Origin: Mycteria americana
Taxonomy: Eukaryota > Chordata > Aves > Ciconiiformes > Ciconiidae
Direction of reading: 5' to 3'
Length of the DNA: 64,000 bases
Assembly (NCBI RefSeq): GCF_035582795.1
Contig: NC_134368.1
Span: 310,001-374,000, forward strand
Part shown: one piece after another, positions 1-10,450 of the stretch
Numbering within the stretch: position 1 is the stretch's first letter
Layout: every line of letters starts with the position of its first letter
Notes under the pieces: generated by a model
What the model was told of the DNA's origin: nothing
The model's database searches: none
What the model saw: only the letters and a program-made list of their open reading frames with translations
Translations under genes and position numbers: made by a program

Positions 1-99
1 GGCCCCCGGCCCCGGCGCCGTTATTCCGCATCCCGGGGCACACGGGCCGGCACCACGCCCGCCGCTCCCGGGGCGCGCAGGATTCGTTCCCCGGAGCCG

Positions 100-710
100 C
101 CGCTGTCCGGGCGCGCGACCCGGTCCCACCGAGCCCGCCCACCGCGGAGCGAACGGAGCTCTCGGTCTCCGGAGCCGCCGGCCCCGGGACACGGTGCCGG
201 GGTTCGCCCCGACCCGCCGCTCCCGGACGGACCGCGCTTCCTCCGAGCCGCCGGTCCCGGGACACGGACCCATCCGCCGTTCCCGGTGGTACGGAGCCCG
301 CTTCCCCCGCGCCGCCGGTCCCGCGACACGGACCAATCCGCCCTTCCCGGTAGCGCGGACCCGCCGTCCCCGGGACACGGGTTGCGGTTCCCCCGACCCG
401 CCGGTTCCGGGGCACGGACCCATCCGCCTTCCCGATGGTACGAACCGCGCTTCCCCCCGAGCCGCCGTTGCCGGTAGCACGGACCCCGGTTCCCAGGAAC
501 CCGCCGTTCCCGGGACACCGACCCCAGTTGCGCCGACCCGCCGTTCCCGAGTCACGGATCCCGTTTCCCCGGGACCCGCCGTTCCCGGTAGCACGGACCC
601 CATTTTCCACGGACCCGCCATTCCCTGATCACGGATCCCGTTTCCACCGAGCCCACCCTTCCCGGGTGACGGATCCCGGTCCCCCGACCCGCCGTTCCCG
701 GGCACGGAGC
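100..710. repeat. Minisatellite, about 40-base units
   Basis: Tandem, diverged copies of a unit built around CCGCCGTTCCCGGGACACGG and ACCCCGTTTCC. About 12-14 copies are recognisable, with variants such as CCGGTAGCACGGACCCC. It makes open frames in several registers. Confidence 0.75.
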
Positions 711-1170
711 CCAGACCGGCCCCGTCGGGACGCTCGTACCTGGCTCGCAGGAGCGGCCCCGGCCGCGGCCCCACCGGGTGCCCGGGCGCGGGGTGCGACG
801 GTGCCGCTCGGGGCGGGCTCGGCCCGGGCCCGCGGACCGGCCCCGCTCCGCCGGCGGGCGGCAACGGCCAGCGGAGAGCAGCACGGGCCGGGCCGGGCCT
901 CCCGGCGACTATCGCGACAGCCGCGCCGCGAGCGCTGGGTCCGGCCCGTGGGGCGCGGCCGTGGGGCGCGGGTCGGTCCTGGCGGCTGCCAGGCTGGGGG
1001 TCCCGGCTCCCGGGCGGGCAGCGGCTCGGGGCGGCGGGTCACGGCTGCGGGGCAGGGGCCGGCGGGGGGGCGGCCGCCCGGCCACCCTGGCGCCACCGGT
1101 CTGGGGTAAATGACATTACCGGGGCCTGCGCCTGTAAATCACGGCTGCACCGGGAGCCGCAGCTGCCGCA

Positions 1171-1705
1171 CCCCGGGGGCACTGCATGTCCCGGGGGCAC
1201 CGCACGCACTGCAGGCACTGCACACACTGTGGGCGCTGCATGTCCTGGGGGCACTGCACGTCCTGGGGCCACTGCATGCACTGCAGGCACTGCACATCCT
1301 GGGGGCACTGCAAACACTGCGGGCACTGCATGTCATAGGGGCACTGCATGTCCTGGGGGCACTACGCACACTACAGGCACTGCATGTCCTGGGGGCACTG
1401 CATGCACTGCAGGCACTGCACGTCCTGGGGGTACCGCATGTCCCGGGGGCACCGCACACACTGCAGGCACTGCATGTCCCAGGGCACCGCACGCGCTGCA
1501 GGCACTGCACGTCCTGGGGGCACTGCACGCTCTGCGGGCACTGCACATCCTGGAGGCACTGCATGTCCCAGGGGCACCGCACGTCCCGGGGACACTGCAC
1601 ACACTGCAGGCCCTGGGGGCACCGCACACACCGCAGGCACTGCACGTCCTGGGGGCACTGCACGTCCTGGGGCTGCCAGGCAGACCCAGGGGCACCACAC
1701 GCACT
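1171..1705. repeat. Minisatellite, mixed 12-18-base units
   Basis: Two alternating modules, GGCACTGCAYGTCCTGGG and GCACTGCAGG, repeat about 30 times. The array gives open frames on both strands, with products such as repeated ALHVLGALH and CSAPRTCSACS. These are repeat translations, not genes. Confidence 0.85.
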
Positions 1706-1849
1706 GGAGGCACCGGGTGGTCCTGGGCTCAGCCGGACCTGCTGCAGTGGGGGGTGACCATCCCTGCACCCACAGCTCCTCTGGGGCGTGGGGCCATGGG
1801 CCCCCGGGGCTGTACGGGGCGCATGCTCAGCTGGCGGCGTGGGGTGGCG

Positions 1850-2155
1850 ATGCACAAACACACCCCCCAGCAGGGCATAGCTGCCTGCACGCGCATGTGT
1901 GTGCACAGCCTACAGCACAGCTGCACACGCACACAGACACACTGTGCAGCGCGGATGCACACGTACACGCACGCTCGCACACGCGCACATCACCAAGGCA
2001 CGGCACAGCCACACCGGCACACATGGCACCAGTGTGCACACACGCTCACCTCACACTTCAGCAGGGCTACGCACACGTACATAGACCCGACTGCACAGCG
2101 TTGGTACACACATGCGCGCACACACACACACGCACGTGCACACACGTCCTTTGGG
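1850..2155. repeat. Degenerate CA-rich tract
   Basis: A purine-pyrimidine alternating stretch rich in CACACGCA, including ACACACACACACGCACGTGCACAC near 2112-2145 described by its CA and GCAC steps. It has Z-DNA-forming potential. Confidence 0.7.
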
Positions 2156-4149
2156 CACACGCTGCGCTGCCAGACCCTCTTGCCACGCCAAGCTGTCCGT
2201 GCCCGCTTCCCACCGCAGCGGCGGGCAGGCGCGGAGCTGCCCCTTTCATGCTGGGGGCATTTCCCTTCCTGCTGCTCCCGAGGGAGCCCCGTGCTGTGGC
2301 CATGGGTCCCCGTGTGCCTCAGCAGGGGAGTGGGACGCTGCACTCCGGCCTGCGGCACCCGGACCCTGCCCGGCTGAGCCCTGGGAGTTTCCGGCATCTC
2401 TCGCTCGCGGCCCAGCAGGTGCCAGGAGAAACCTGCCCGGTGCTCCGGCTGCACGCGCATGGCACGGCTGCGGCTTTCCCACCCAGAGAGAGCCACCGGC
2501 TCCGGGCCTGCCGTGCCAGAGGGGCTCGCCGTGGCCCCGCGGGCGGCAGCCGGCATTGGCACTGGCGTTGGCACTGGTGTTGGCGCTGGTGCTGGCATTG
2601 GCCCAGGCCCAGTCGGCGCCTGCCCCGGCCCCGAGCGGTGTCGGGGAGGAAATGCCTGGTGCTGGGGGAGGGAGGCAGCAGCAGGTTAATTAAACCTGGA
2701 GCAGGAGGCAGATGTTTGCCGTGCCCAGGGGCTGGAATGCTGCCGGTCCCGGGAGATGGATTGGGGGGCAGGTGACGGGGCCGGGGGCGGCGCGGGCTCA
2801 CGCGGCGCCTGCCTGCGCCACGGTCCGCCCCGCGCCCACGGGGGTCTGCCGGGCGGCACTCCCAGCCGGGGCCTCGCCGGGTGGGTGCTCGTCCCGACCC
2901 CCGCTCAGGGTGGGCCCTCGCTCTGGAAGGACGGGAGGTCTCTGTAGCCAGGGGCTGGGGCCTGCACCACCAGGCAGGGGGGCTGGCAGCATGCACAGCC
3001 CCTCGGCTGGGGCAGACACCCCTGCCCAGCTCCCTCCGGCACCGCGGTTAGGGCTGCCCCGGGATGGTGCAGGGTGGGAAGAGCCCCGATGGCTCGCAGG
3101 GAAGGGCTGAGGGTGCTCGGAGAATCGGCGAGCCCCGTGCCACCCCAGCTCTGGGTGCAGGGGGTCACCCTTCCGGGGACCTCGCTGGCCCCAGGGCCCC
3201 CCGCTGTCACCTCCTCGTGCCACTGGCCCTGTCTGCCCAGTGACCCCCAGGCCACCAGCAGCCGGGACGAGGTCATCTCCCTGTGCCTGCTCCCAGGGTC
3301 CCCAGAGCTGCCATGCAGCCCGAGGTGGGGGGGCCAGGGGGGCAGGGTCCTGGCCCCTGGCTCCCCCCCCAGCTCTGCCTGGCAGCCCGTGGCCAGCGAG
3401 GCCTCATGCAGGGGGACCCCCGTGCACCCACACTGGGAGGGCTGGGACCACCCAGCGCCCTGGTACGAACCTGCTCCTCATTTCTCAGCCACGGTGCACG
3501 CCCCCGTGGTCCCCAGCGTGTGCCCTCTCCTGGCCTTCGGGGCTGGACCTGGGGGTCCCCGCAGGGCAGAGGGGATGCGTCCCCACGCCGGGGCAGGAGC
3601 ATGACCTGGGACCTGGGTGGCAGGGACGGCCGGAGGGGACACGGCAGAAGAAGGGGCGTTTGCCTGGTCCCAGGTAGGAAAACAGCCTTCGGCCGCAAGA
3701 CTCTGCCTGTGGCCACCATGGCACTGGGCCTTGCTGCCGCTGGAGTCGCACCGGCTCCCGCAAGGGCTGGCAGCCGGAGTGGAGCTACATCCCGGCATCC
3801 CACCATCCCATGCCCCCCGCACCACCCCCGGGCCCCCCCGGCTCTCAGCACAGCTGACCGTGGGCACATCGGGGTCTGACCCCCACCTCGCTCCACAACG
3901 GGGATCCCATCGGTGTCACTGCCCGTCCCTGCAGCCACCCCCGGAGCTGCCGGGGCTCCTGCAGCCCCCCCGTCGCCACCCCTCGCCCTGTCCCCCACCG
4001 TGCCTGCAGGGGCCTGTGGCCCCAGGGCTGCCAGTCGCAGCCGATGCAGCCGCGCGGCTTCACAGCGCCACGTCCCCGCGGGCCAGCCGTGCCGGTGTCC
4101 CCGTCCCCTGCAGGGACTCCCGCCGGGCTCAGGTGTTGCTGCCAGGACG

Positions 4150-4560
4150 GGAGTTATTAAAACGGGTCCCTGCCTGCCCCTCACCGCTGACAGCCCCGCT
4201 CCCTGCGTGCTGGCCAGCGCGCGGCAATTAAGCGGCGGAGGCCTGGAAGGGCCCCACGTTACCACTGGCAAGATGCTGCCAAGCCGCCCACTCCCGCCCG
4301 CTCCCCCCCGTAATCTCATTACTGCTGGACGTCCCCTTCTTCCTCCCGCTTCCCCCCAAACCCGCTGGCAAACTGTAGGGACAGTCAGCTCCTCTCTGGC
4401 TGCTGGGTTAATTCTGGGCTAATTAGATGAAGCCGGCCCAGATTGGATTACTTTAGCCTGCATTTGGTCCTCCAGTCCTTGGCTTGCGGCTCCCGGGGGA
4501 GCTGCTGGCGCCTCCTGCCTCAATCAGACACTTCTTAACCGCATGAAACACTCCCGGTGC
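4150..4560. other. AT-rich island, candidate conserved non-coding element
   Basis: Within GC-rich surroundings this segment holds TTATTAAAACG, GCAATTAAGC, GTAATCTCATTACTGC, GGTTAATTCTGGGCTAATTAG and TGGATTACTTTAGCC. TAAT cores are typical of homeodomain-bound elements. Conservation cannot be tested here. Confidence 0.35.
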
Positions 4561-5649
4561 CCCCCGCCCCGGGGTGGGCGCCGGCACCCGGCCGGGGTGC
4601 GCGGGGTGACGCGGGCGGCAGCCGGTGGCCGCGCTCCCCGCCCCGACCCGCCGAGGGGGCCGGGACGGGGCCGGGACGGGGCCGCGGCGGCGGCCGGGGC
4701 AGCGCGGGCGGCACCGCGCGCGGCGGGAGGCGGACCCGGGCCGCGGGCTCCCGGGGCCCCGGCGGCCAGAGCCGCCCCGGGTGGGCGTCACGGCGGCCGC
4801 CGGCGGCCTCGGGGAGGAGCTGGGGGCGACGGGGACGCGCGGGCAGCCCCACGCCGGGCGTCCCCGGGGGTGCCCCACGCCGGGCGTGCCCCACGCCGGG
4901 CGTCCGCGGGGGCGGGGGGCAGCGGAGCGGGGCGGCCGGGCAGCCCCCCCCTGCCCCAGCGGGGGCTGGGAGCCCGGGCTGGGGGGGGTGCGGCATCAGC
5001 CGCCCCCCCCCCCCCCCCCCCGCCCCGCAAACCCCCTCGCCAGCCTCGGCTGCGGCAGCGCCTGCGGGCCGGGAGCGGGGCGCGGGGGGGCGCAGGCAGC
5101 GGTTGCAGCCTGGGCTGGGGGAGGCTGCAGCGTCCCGGGTGGGCACCTCTCCGGGTGGGCGGAGGTCGGGGGGGCACCCGCCACGGCCAGCGAGGCCACC
5201 AGGGCGGCAGGCGAGCCCCCCGGCCTTCAGCGGGGCGATGGCACGGCAGGGGGGCAGGGGAGGGGCTGGGAGCAGGAGGGTGTCCTGCGGGAGGGGGGTG
5301 CTCGGCCCCCGGGCCCCTTCGGCCGCAGGCAGCCGGGCAGGCTCGGGGCTGGCGGGACGGGGGGCTCCCGCCCCGCTGCCCCGCTCGGCTCCTTCACCCT
5401 TGTGCAGCGGCCCTGGGGCTGGTGCGCAGGAGCCAGGGACAGGCACGCTGGGATCCTCGCCCACGCTGCAGCCTCCTCGGCCGTGCCGGGGGGTCCTCGG
5501 GGCGCCCGCGCCCCCAGCCCCAGCCCCACCTCCCCCGGGGCCTGGCGCTGGCCCGGGGCTGCGGGGGGTCCTGCCCGGCGCGGGGCTGGGAGTGCCGGTG
5601 CTGCCCGTCCCCGTGGGCTGGGGTACCGGCGGGTGCCAGCGTCCGCGGC

Positions 5650-5765
5650 TGTGGCTGCCGTGGGGCTGTTGACAGAAGCCGTCGCTCAGAACCTCGTTAT
5701 CAAAGGCCGAGGGCAGGTAATTGGATTCTGCAAATGCAATCAGGTGCATTAGGCAGGAGTTCAGT
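5650..5765. other. AT-rich island, candidate conserved non-coding element
   Basis: A compact low-GC stretch with CTCGTTATCAAAGG, GGTAATTGGATTCTGC and AAATGCAATCAGGTGCATTAG. It includes TCAAAG (TCF/LEF-like), TAATTG (homeodomain-like) and CAGGTG (E-box). Confidence 0.35.
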
Positions 5766-6344
5766 CCATAACCGCCCAGCCCCCCGGCCGCCCGCACCGC
5801 AGCCTGCCGGCCCCCTGCCCTGCCCGGCCCCGGGCCCTGCTGGCACGGCCCTGCTGTGGCCCACAGCAGGCCCAGGACCCAGGCTGTGGGGCCGGTGTGG
5901 GGCTGGAAGAGCAGCTCCCGCCATGGGGACTCCCCCGCGGGGATGCCGGGATCCTGGCTACGGCCGCAGTGCAGCGCGAGAGCCTCGGGGTGGAGGGACA
6001 CAGCTGGCGGCCATGGCATCGGGACCCCGGGCCAGGGGCTCGGGGCCGTGCGGGCTGGCGTGCCCCGCTGCTGGCCAACGGGTCCCTGCCTGCAGGCGGC
6101 CGCCCCGGCCCTGCCCTGCCCAGGCGGCTCCCCGGTGGCAGCACCCTCCCTGCTGCCCTGGGCCGGGTCCGGCCGCGGTCCCCACCTCGCCTGGCCCGAG
6201 GGGCCCAGAATGCTGCTGCCTTGCAGCCACTGTGGTCATGAGTGCGTCCAGCCTCAGCCCCGGCCTCGCTCGGCCCCGACGAGGGGCCCAGCCGGGAAAG
6301 CCCCCGGCAGGCGCTTACCAGAAGGAGCCGCCCAGGCTCCGCGC

Positions 6345-6490
6345 AGCTCCGCAGCGGAAATGGAGCTGAATATTTGAGCAGGTCTCTGCTAAAAGCACCG
6401 GCCCGCCCGGCCCCAGAGCCTCTCTGAGGCTGGGAGAAGTGCCGGCTGCCGCCCAGGCATTAATTATTTACGGAAGATGGAGCTGCGCGG
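6345..6490. other. AT-rich island, candidate conserved non-coding element
   Basis: Contains GGAAATGGAGCTGAATATTTG and GCATTAATTATTTACGGAAG, the only TAATTATTTA stretch in several kilobases. No coding potential was recognised. Confidence 0.35.
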
Positions 6491-8664
6491 CCTCACGCGT
6501 GCCAGGCTGGCAAGCACGGCCCCAGGGAGCGCCGGCTGCTGGGCACCCTGGCCCCCATGACTAGCACCAGCGAGGAGCACGGGTGGGCACCCTGCCCGGG
6601 TGCTGCAGGATCCCCAGCCCCCCCGCAGCCCCTCCACCCCGGGGGTCCTGTGCCCGGGCGGTGCCGGAGCCGCCCCACAGACCCCACACCTCACGCAGCC
6701 CGGGGGCTCGCACTGCTGGTGTGTCAGGCCGGTGTGAGTGTGCAAGGCACGAGCAGGGGCGGCACGCGGGTGGGATGTGTGCTCGTGCACACGAACAGGT
6801 CCTTCGTGCGGGGGGTGACAGCGGGTGCAGGCGTGCGGGGATCCGCTGCCGCGAGCACAAGGGATGCACGGGGCGGGGGTGAGGAGATGACGTGCGGGGT
6901 GCGGGGAGCCCTGTGCCAGCGTGAGCGGGTCCTGCAGGGATGTGCACCAGCAGGCGCAACCGCGACGGGTCGCTGGGCACGTGCACACGCTTGTGCCTGT
7001 CTCTACCCCGGTGCCCCCTCACCGGGGGTCGGCCCTTCCCTCCCGGCAGAGCTGCCTCACTCCGCCATCACCACCATAACCAGCCTGTCCTGCTGTCCTG
7101 GGCCACCGCCCAGCAGGACCCGGGGTGTCCGAGGGGACACGGGGGTGCGAGGGGCATGTGCAGGGCGTGCATGGGGCTGGGCGGCGGGCAGGCAGTGCTC
7201 GCTGCAGTGCCCGTGCTCAGGGCTTTCCGTGGTGCCGGTGCTGCCGCAGTGCCGGTGTTCACTGTGGTGCTGGTGCCAGTGGTCAATATGGTGCGGCGCT
7301 GGTACCACCGCAGTGCTGGTGCTCGGTGCGGTGCCGGTGCTGGGTGCAGCGCTGGCAGTGAGCGATGCTGCCCTGCCCCAGGGCTGCGCTGGCCCGGCTG
7401 TGACCCCCGCAGCCCCCAGCCCGGCCGTCCCTCCCAGGAACTGCTCCTGGCAGGTACAAATGGGGCCGGGCCCTCCCCAGACACAGGGGTCACCCCAGCC
7501 CCAGCCTCATTTCTCACCTCCCGGCAAGGACGGGCCGGAGGGGTGGGCAGGCTCCGGCCGGCAGTGGGTGGGCGAGTCGCGGCGGCCGTGGTCACCCCGG
7601 GGTGGGGGGCCGGTCCTGCCCGCCTCTGCCCACGGGCGCCCAGCACTGGGGAGGGGGCCCGCGCAGCTCCCCGTGGGGTGCAGGGGCTGCAGGTGCTGGA
7701 GCCCAGCCTCGCACCACGCCTGGCCCCTGGCGGGAGGCAGGGACGGGGGGCTGGCACACACCGGGGGATGCCGGGGTCCAGCTGGTGCTGGCTGCACCGC
7801 ACGGGGCCAGGCTGAACGGCTCCGGTCGGTCATGGGGGGCCGAGCCAGCCTGGCCAGCTGGACTGGGCCACACTGGGCTGACTGGGACCTGGAGGAGCTG
7901 AGGTGACGGCAGCTGGGACACAGATGCTCTGACCAGGACCAAGAAGACCTGAGCTGACAGGGACCAGGACCAGGACTGAGACCGGGACCGGGATCAGAAC
8001 CAGGACCCACCCAGCAGCACCCGAGCCGAGGGGCCCAGCCACGGACACCTGGTTGGTGTGCCAGGGAGGCTGGCGGTGCCGGGGACGGTGCCAGCTCACC
8101 CACGGGCCCCGCAGCCACCCCTCCCCGCCATGCCAGAGGCACCCCGGCCCTGCAGGCTCGACCGAGGGGAGCGGAGGTGACGGCCCTGGCACGGCCCTGC
8201 CGAGCCAGGCTGCTCCTGCAGGCACTGCCGGGAGGGGACGGAGCCCCGTGGGGGACCAGACCCCCATCAGCTCTGCCCCTGCCCAGCTGGGCCACGGCAG
8301 CCAGTGCCGTGCCGGTGCCGGTGCCGGTGCCGGAGCAGGGCTGGCAGCAGGGCTGCGTGCCGAGAAGCCCCACGCCGGGGCCAGGCCGGCGGGACGGCGT
8401 CACCTCGGTTTGGGGGGCATTCAGGCGCTTCCCGGGACCCCCGGGAGCGCGGAGCGGCCGCTCGGCCGGTGGAAGCGGGGCCGCGGGGTACCGCCCGTCG
8501 GGCGGCGGGTGCCGGCCCCGGCCCCGGCCCGGGGGTCCCATCCCGCCGCGCGGCCCTGCCCGCTCCCACCCACCCGCGGCGGGGGCAGCCGCCCCCCGCG
8601 CCCGCCCGGGGTCCCCGCGGGGCCGCGCAGCCTCGCCCGCGCCGGCTGCCCCCGCCGCCTCCCC

Positions 8665-8815
8665 AGACGGCACTTGTTGCTCGGGATTGGAGCAATAATC
8701 GTAACCGTAACGAGCCATTACGGCCCTTAACGGCTTCTGCTTTGCATTAGCGGGGCCGCTCCTTCCCCTCCAGAGCCCTGATCCAATCACCCCCATTAGC
8801 GCGGCTCCAGGCTCC
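8665..8815. other. AT-rich island, candidate conserved non-coding element
   Basis: GAGCAATAATCGTAACCG, GCCATTACGGCCCTTAACGG, GCTTTGCATTAGCG and TGATCCAATCACCCCCATTAG lie within 150 bases. Motif density suggests a regulatory element. Confidence 0.35.
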
Positions 8816-8829
8816 GGCGGCTGCGCCAG

Positions 8830-9075
8830 GGAGGCCGCCCCGCCAGCGCCGGCAGCACCCCGGTAGCCCCGGCACCCCCCGCCCCGCCAGCGCCGGCAGC
8901 ACCCCGGTACCCCCCGCCCCGGCAGCACTCCGGTACCCCCGGCACCCCCCGCCCCGCCAGCGCCGGCAGCACCCCGGTACCCCCGGCACCCCCCGCCCCG
9001 GCAGCACCCCGGTACCCCCAGACCCACCAGCACCGGCGGCATCCCGCGACCCGCCAGCACCAGCAGCACCCCCAG
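8830..9075. repeat. C-rich minisatellite
   Basis: Six or so copies of a unit of about 30-45 bases, built of GCCGGCAGCACCCCGGTACC and CCCGGCACCCCCCGCCCC. The reverse strand is G-rich and could form G-quadruplexes. Confidence 0.75.
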
Positions 9076-10339
9076 CCCCGCCAGCAGCGGCAGCACCCGC
9101 CCTGCACCCTGGCCCCAGCCCAAGCCCCTGCACCCCCCAGTACAGCCCCCGCGCCCGGTCCCCTGCACCCACCGCCCTGCAGCTGGGGGCCCCGGCACCC
9201 CCAGCCCCCCCGCCCAGCCCCTCCACCTACCGCCCCGGCAGAGCCCCGCACCCACCCGCCCCGGCACAGCCCCCGCACCCGCTGTGCCCCGGCGCAGGCC
9301 CCTGCGTGCCCCCCCCCGCGCCCCCCGTGGCAGAGGGAACGCTGCCCGCTGCCCTCCCGCCGGGGACGGGGCTGCCGCCGGGGTCCGTGCGGGTCCTGCA
9401 GCCCCGCCAGGGTCGCTGCCCGCGGGAACCTGCACCCCGGGGCCGGCCGCGGCCGCGGCACCTTCCGGCTCCCGCTGCGGGGCAGAGCCGCACACGCGGC
9501 CCCCGCTCCGGCCCCGCTCTCCCGGGGACCCGAGCCCAGGTCACCGAGCCCAGCGGGGGCTGCCGCCGCCCCGAGGGGCTCGACGGGCGCGACACCGCGC
9601 AGAGCCCACCGCGCGGCCGGGCGGCCCTCGCACGGCGTGGAGCGGCCGGGGGGCACGGAGGGGCCGGGGCACGGCCCCGCGGGGGACCCCGACCCCAGTC
9701 CTGCGGGCCCCAGCCCCGAACGGCCCCGCCGCCCCCGCGCAGGGCAGCGGGACCCGCCGGGCAGCCCCCCCGGCACAGCGGGGCCCAGCCGCCGCCGCCC
9801 CCCCGGGGAACGGGACCCCCGGGGCAGCGGAGCCGCCGCCCCCCCCGCTCCCCCCGGCCCCGCTCCCCCGTGCTGCTCTGCTGCCCTCTGGCGGCGGTCC
9901 GCGGCACCAGGCGCAAGCGGCGGCCGCGCCGATTGGCGGTGGCTGCGGTCCGTCAAGAGAGCGGCGCCGCCATTGGCCACGGCGCGGGGCCGCCCTCCCG
10001 CACAGCGGGGCCGGCTCGGGGCCTGCCCGGGCCCCGCTCCCCGCAGCCCCGGCTGAGCCCGGCGGGTGTCCGCTGGCCCCGGCCCCGCGCTCCCGGCCCC
10101 TGCGGCGGGTGGGTGCTGCGGTCGGGCGGGGGGCCGGGGCCCCTCGGTCGAGGCCGGGCCGGCGGCGGTCCCCTCCCGCCGAGCGCCCCGGCCCGGCCCT
10201 GCGCCCCGAGATCCCCGGGCGTCCCTGCAGGGGGAGGGGGGCGGGGGGTGTCAGGGGTGAGCACGGGGCCAAGGTCAGCACCGGGCCCAGCGCCGCGCCC
10301 AGCAGGGGGCGGCCGCGCTCGGCGCCGGCCCGGTGGCTC

Positions 10340-10450
10340 CCGGCATGCCTGGCGGCGCGCGGGGCGCGGCGGGAGCCGTAGTCACGGCGCGGGCGGCGGC
10401 GGCCCCGCCCCGAACCCGGAAGTGAGCGGGGAGGCGGAGGAGGTTCTAAG
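10340..10450 (+). promoter_or_regulatory. PCGF1: PCGF1 promoter region
   Basis: This GC-rich stretch lies directly upstream of the PCGF1 ATG. It holds an ETS-type site CCGGAAGTG at 10416-10424. A GGGAGCCGTAGT block at 10371-10382 resembles, on the reverse strand, the ACTAC...TCCC part of the ZNF143 motif. No TATA box is seen. It looks like a TATA-less CpG-island promoter of a housekeeping gene; the transcription start is not determined. Confidence 0.5.

Larger units (their letters stand above)
1..10339. other. Gene-free GC-rich block upstream of PCGF1
   Basis: No exon of a known protein was recognised on either strand. Long open frames occur in all frames because stop codons are rare at this GC level; their products are Pro/Arg/Ala/Gly-rich with no domain. 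The block contains minisatellites (100-710, 1171-1705, 8830-9075), a CA-rich tract (1850-2150) and AT-rich islands listed separately. In mammals TLX2 lies on this side of PCGF1, but no TLX homeodomain is present here. Confidence 0.6.

Noticed and set aside
1850-2155. Telomere-like or satellite DNA in the CA-rich tract
   Set aside because: No TTAGGG arrays or monomer structure are seen; it is a degenerate CA/GC dinucleotide-type tract.
1-10339. Search for TLX2 upstream of PCGF1
   Set aside because: The mammalian neighbour is expected here, but no TLX homeodomain (with ITWFQNRRTK-like helix) exists on either strand. It may lie beyond the window or elsewhere.
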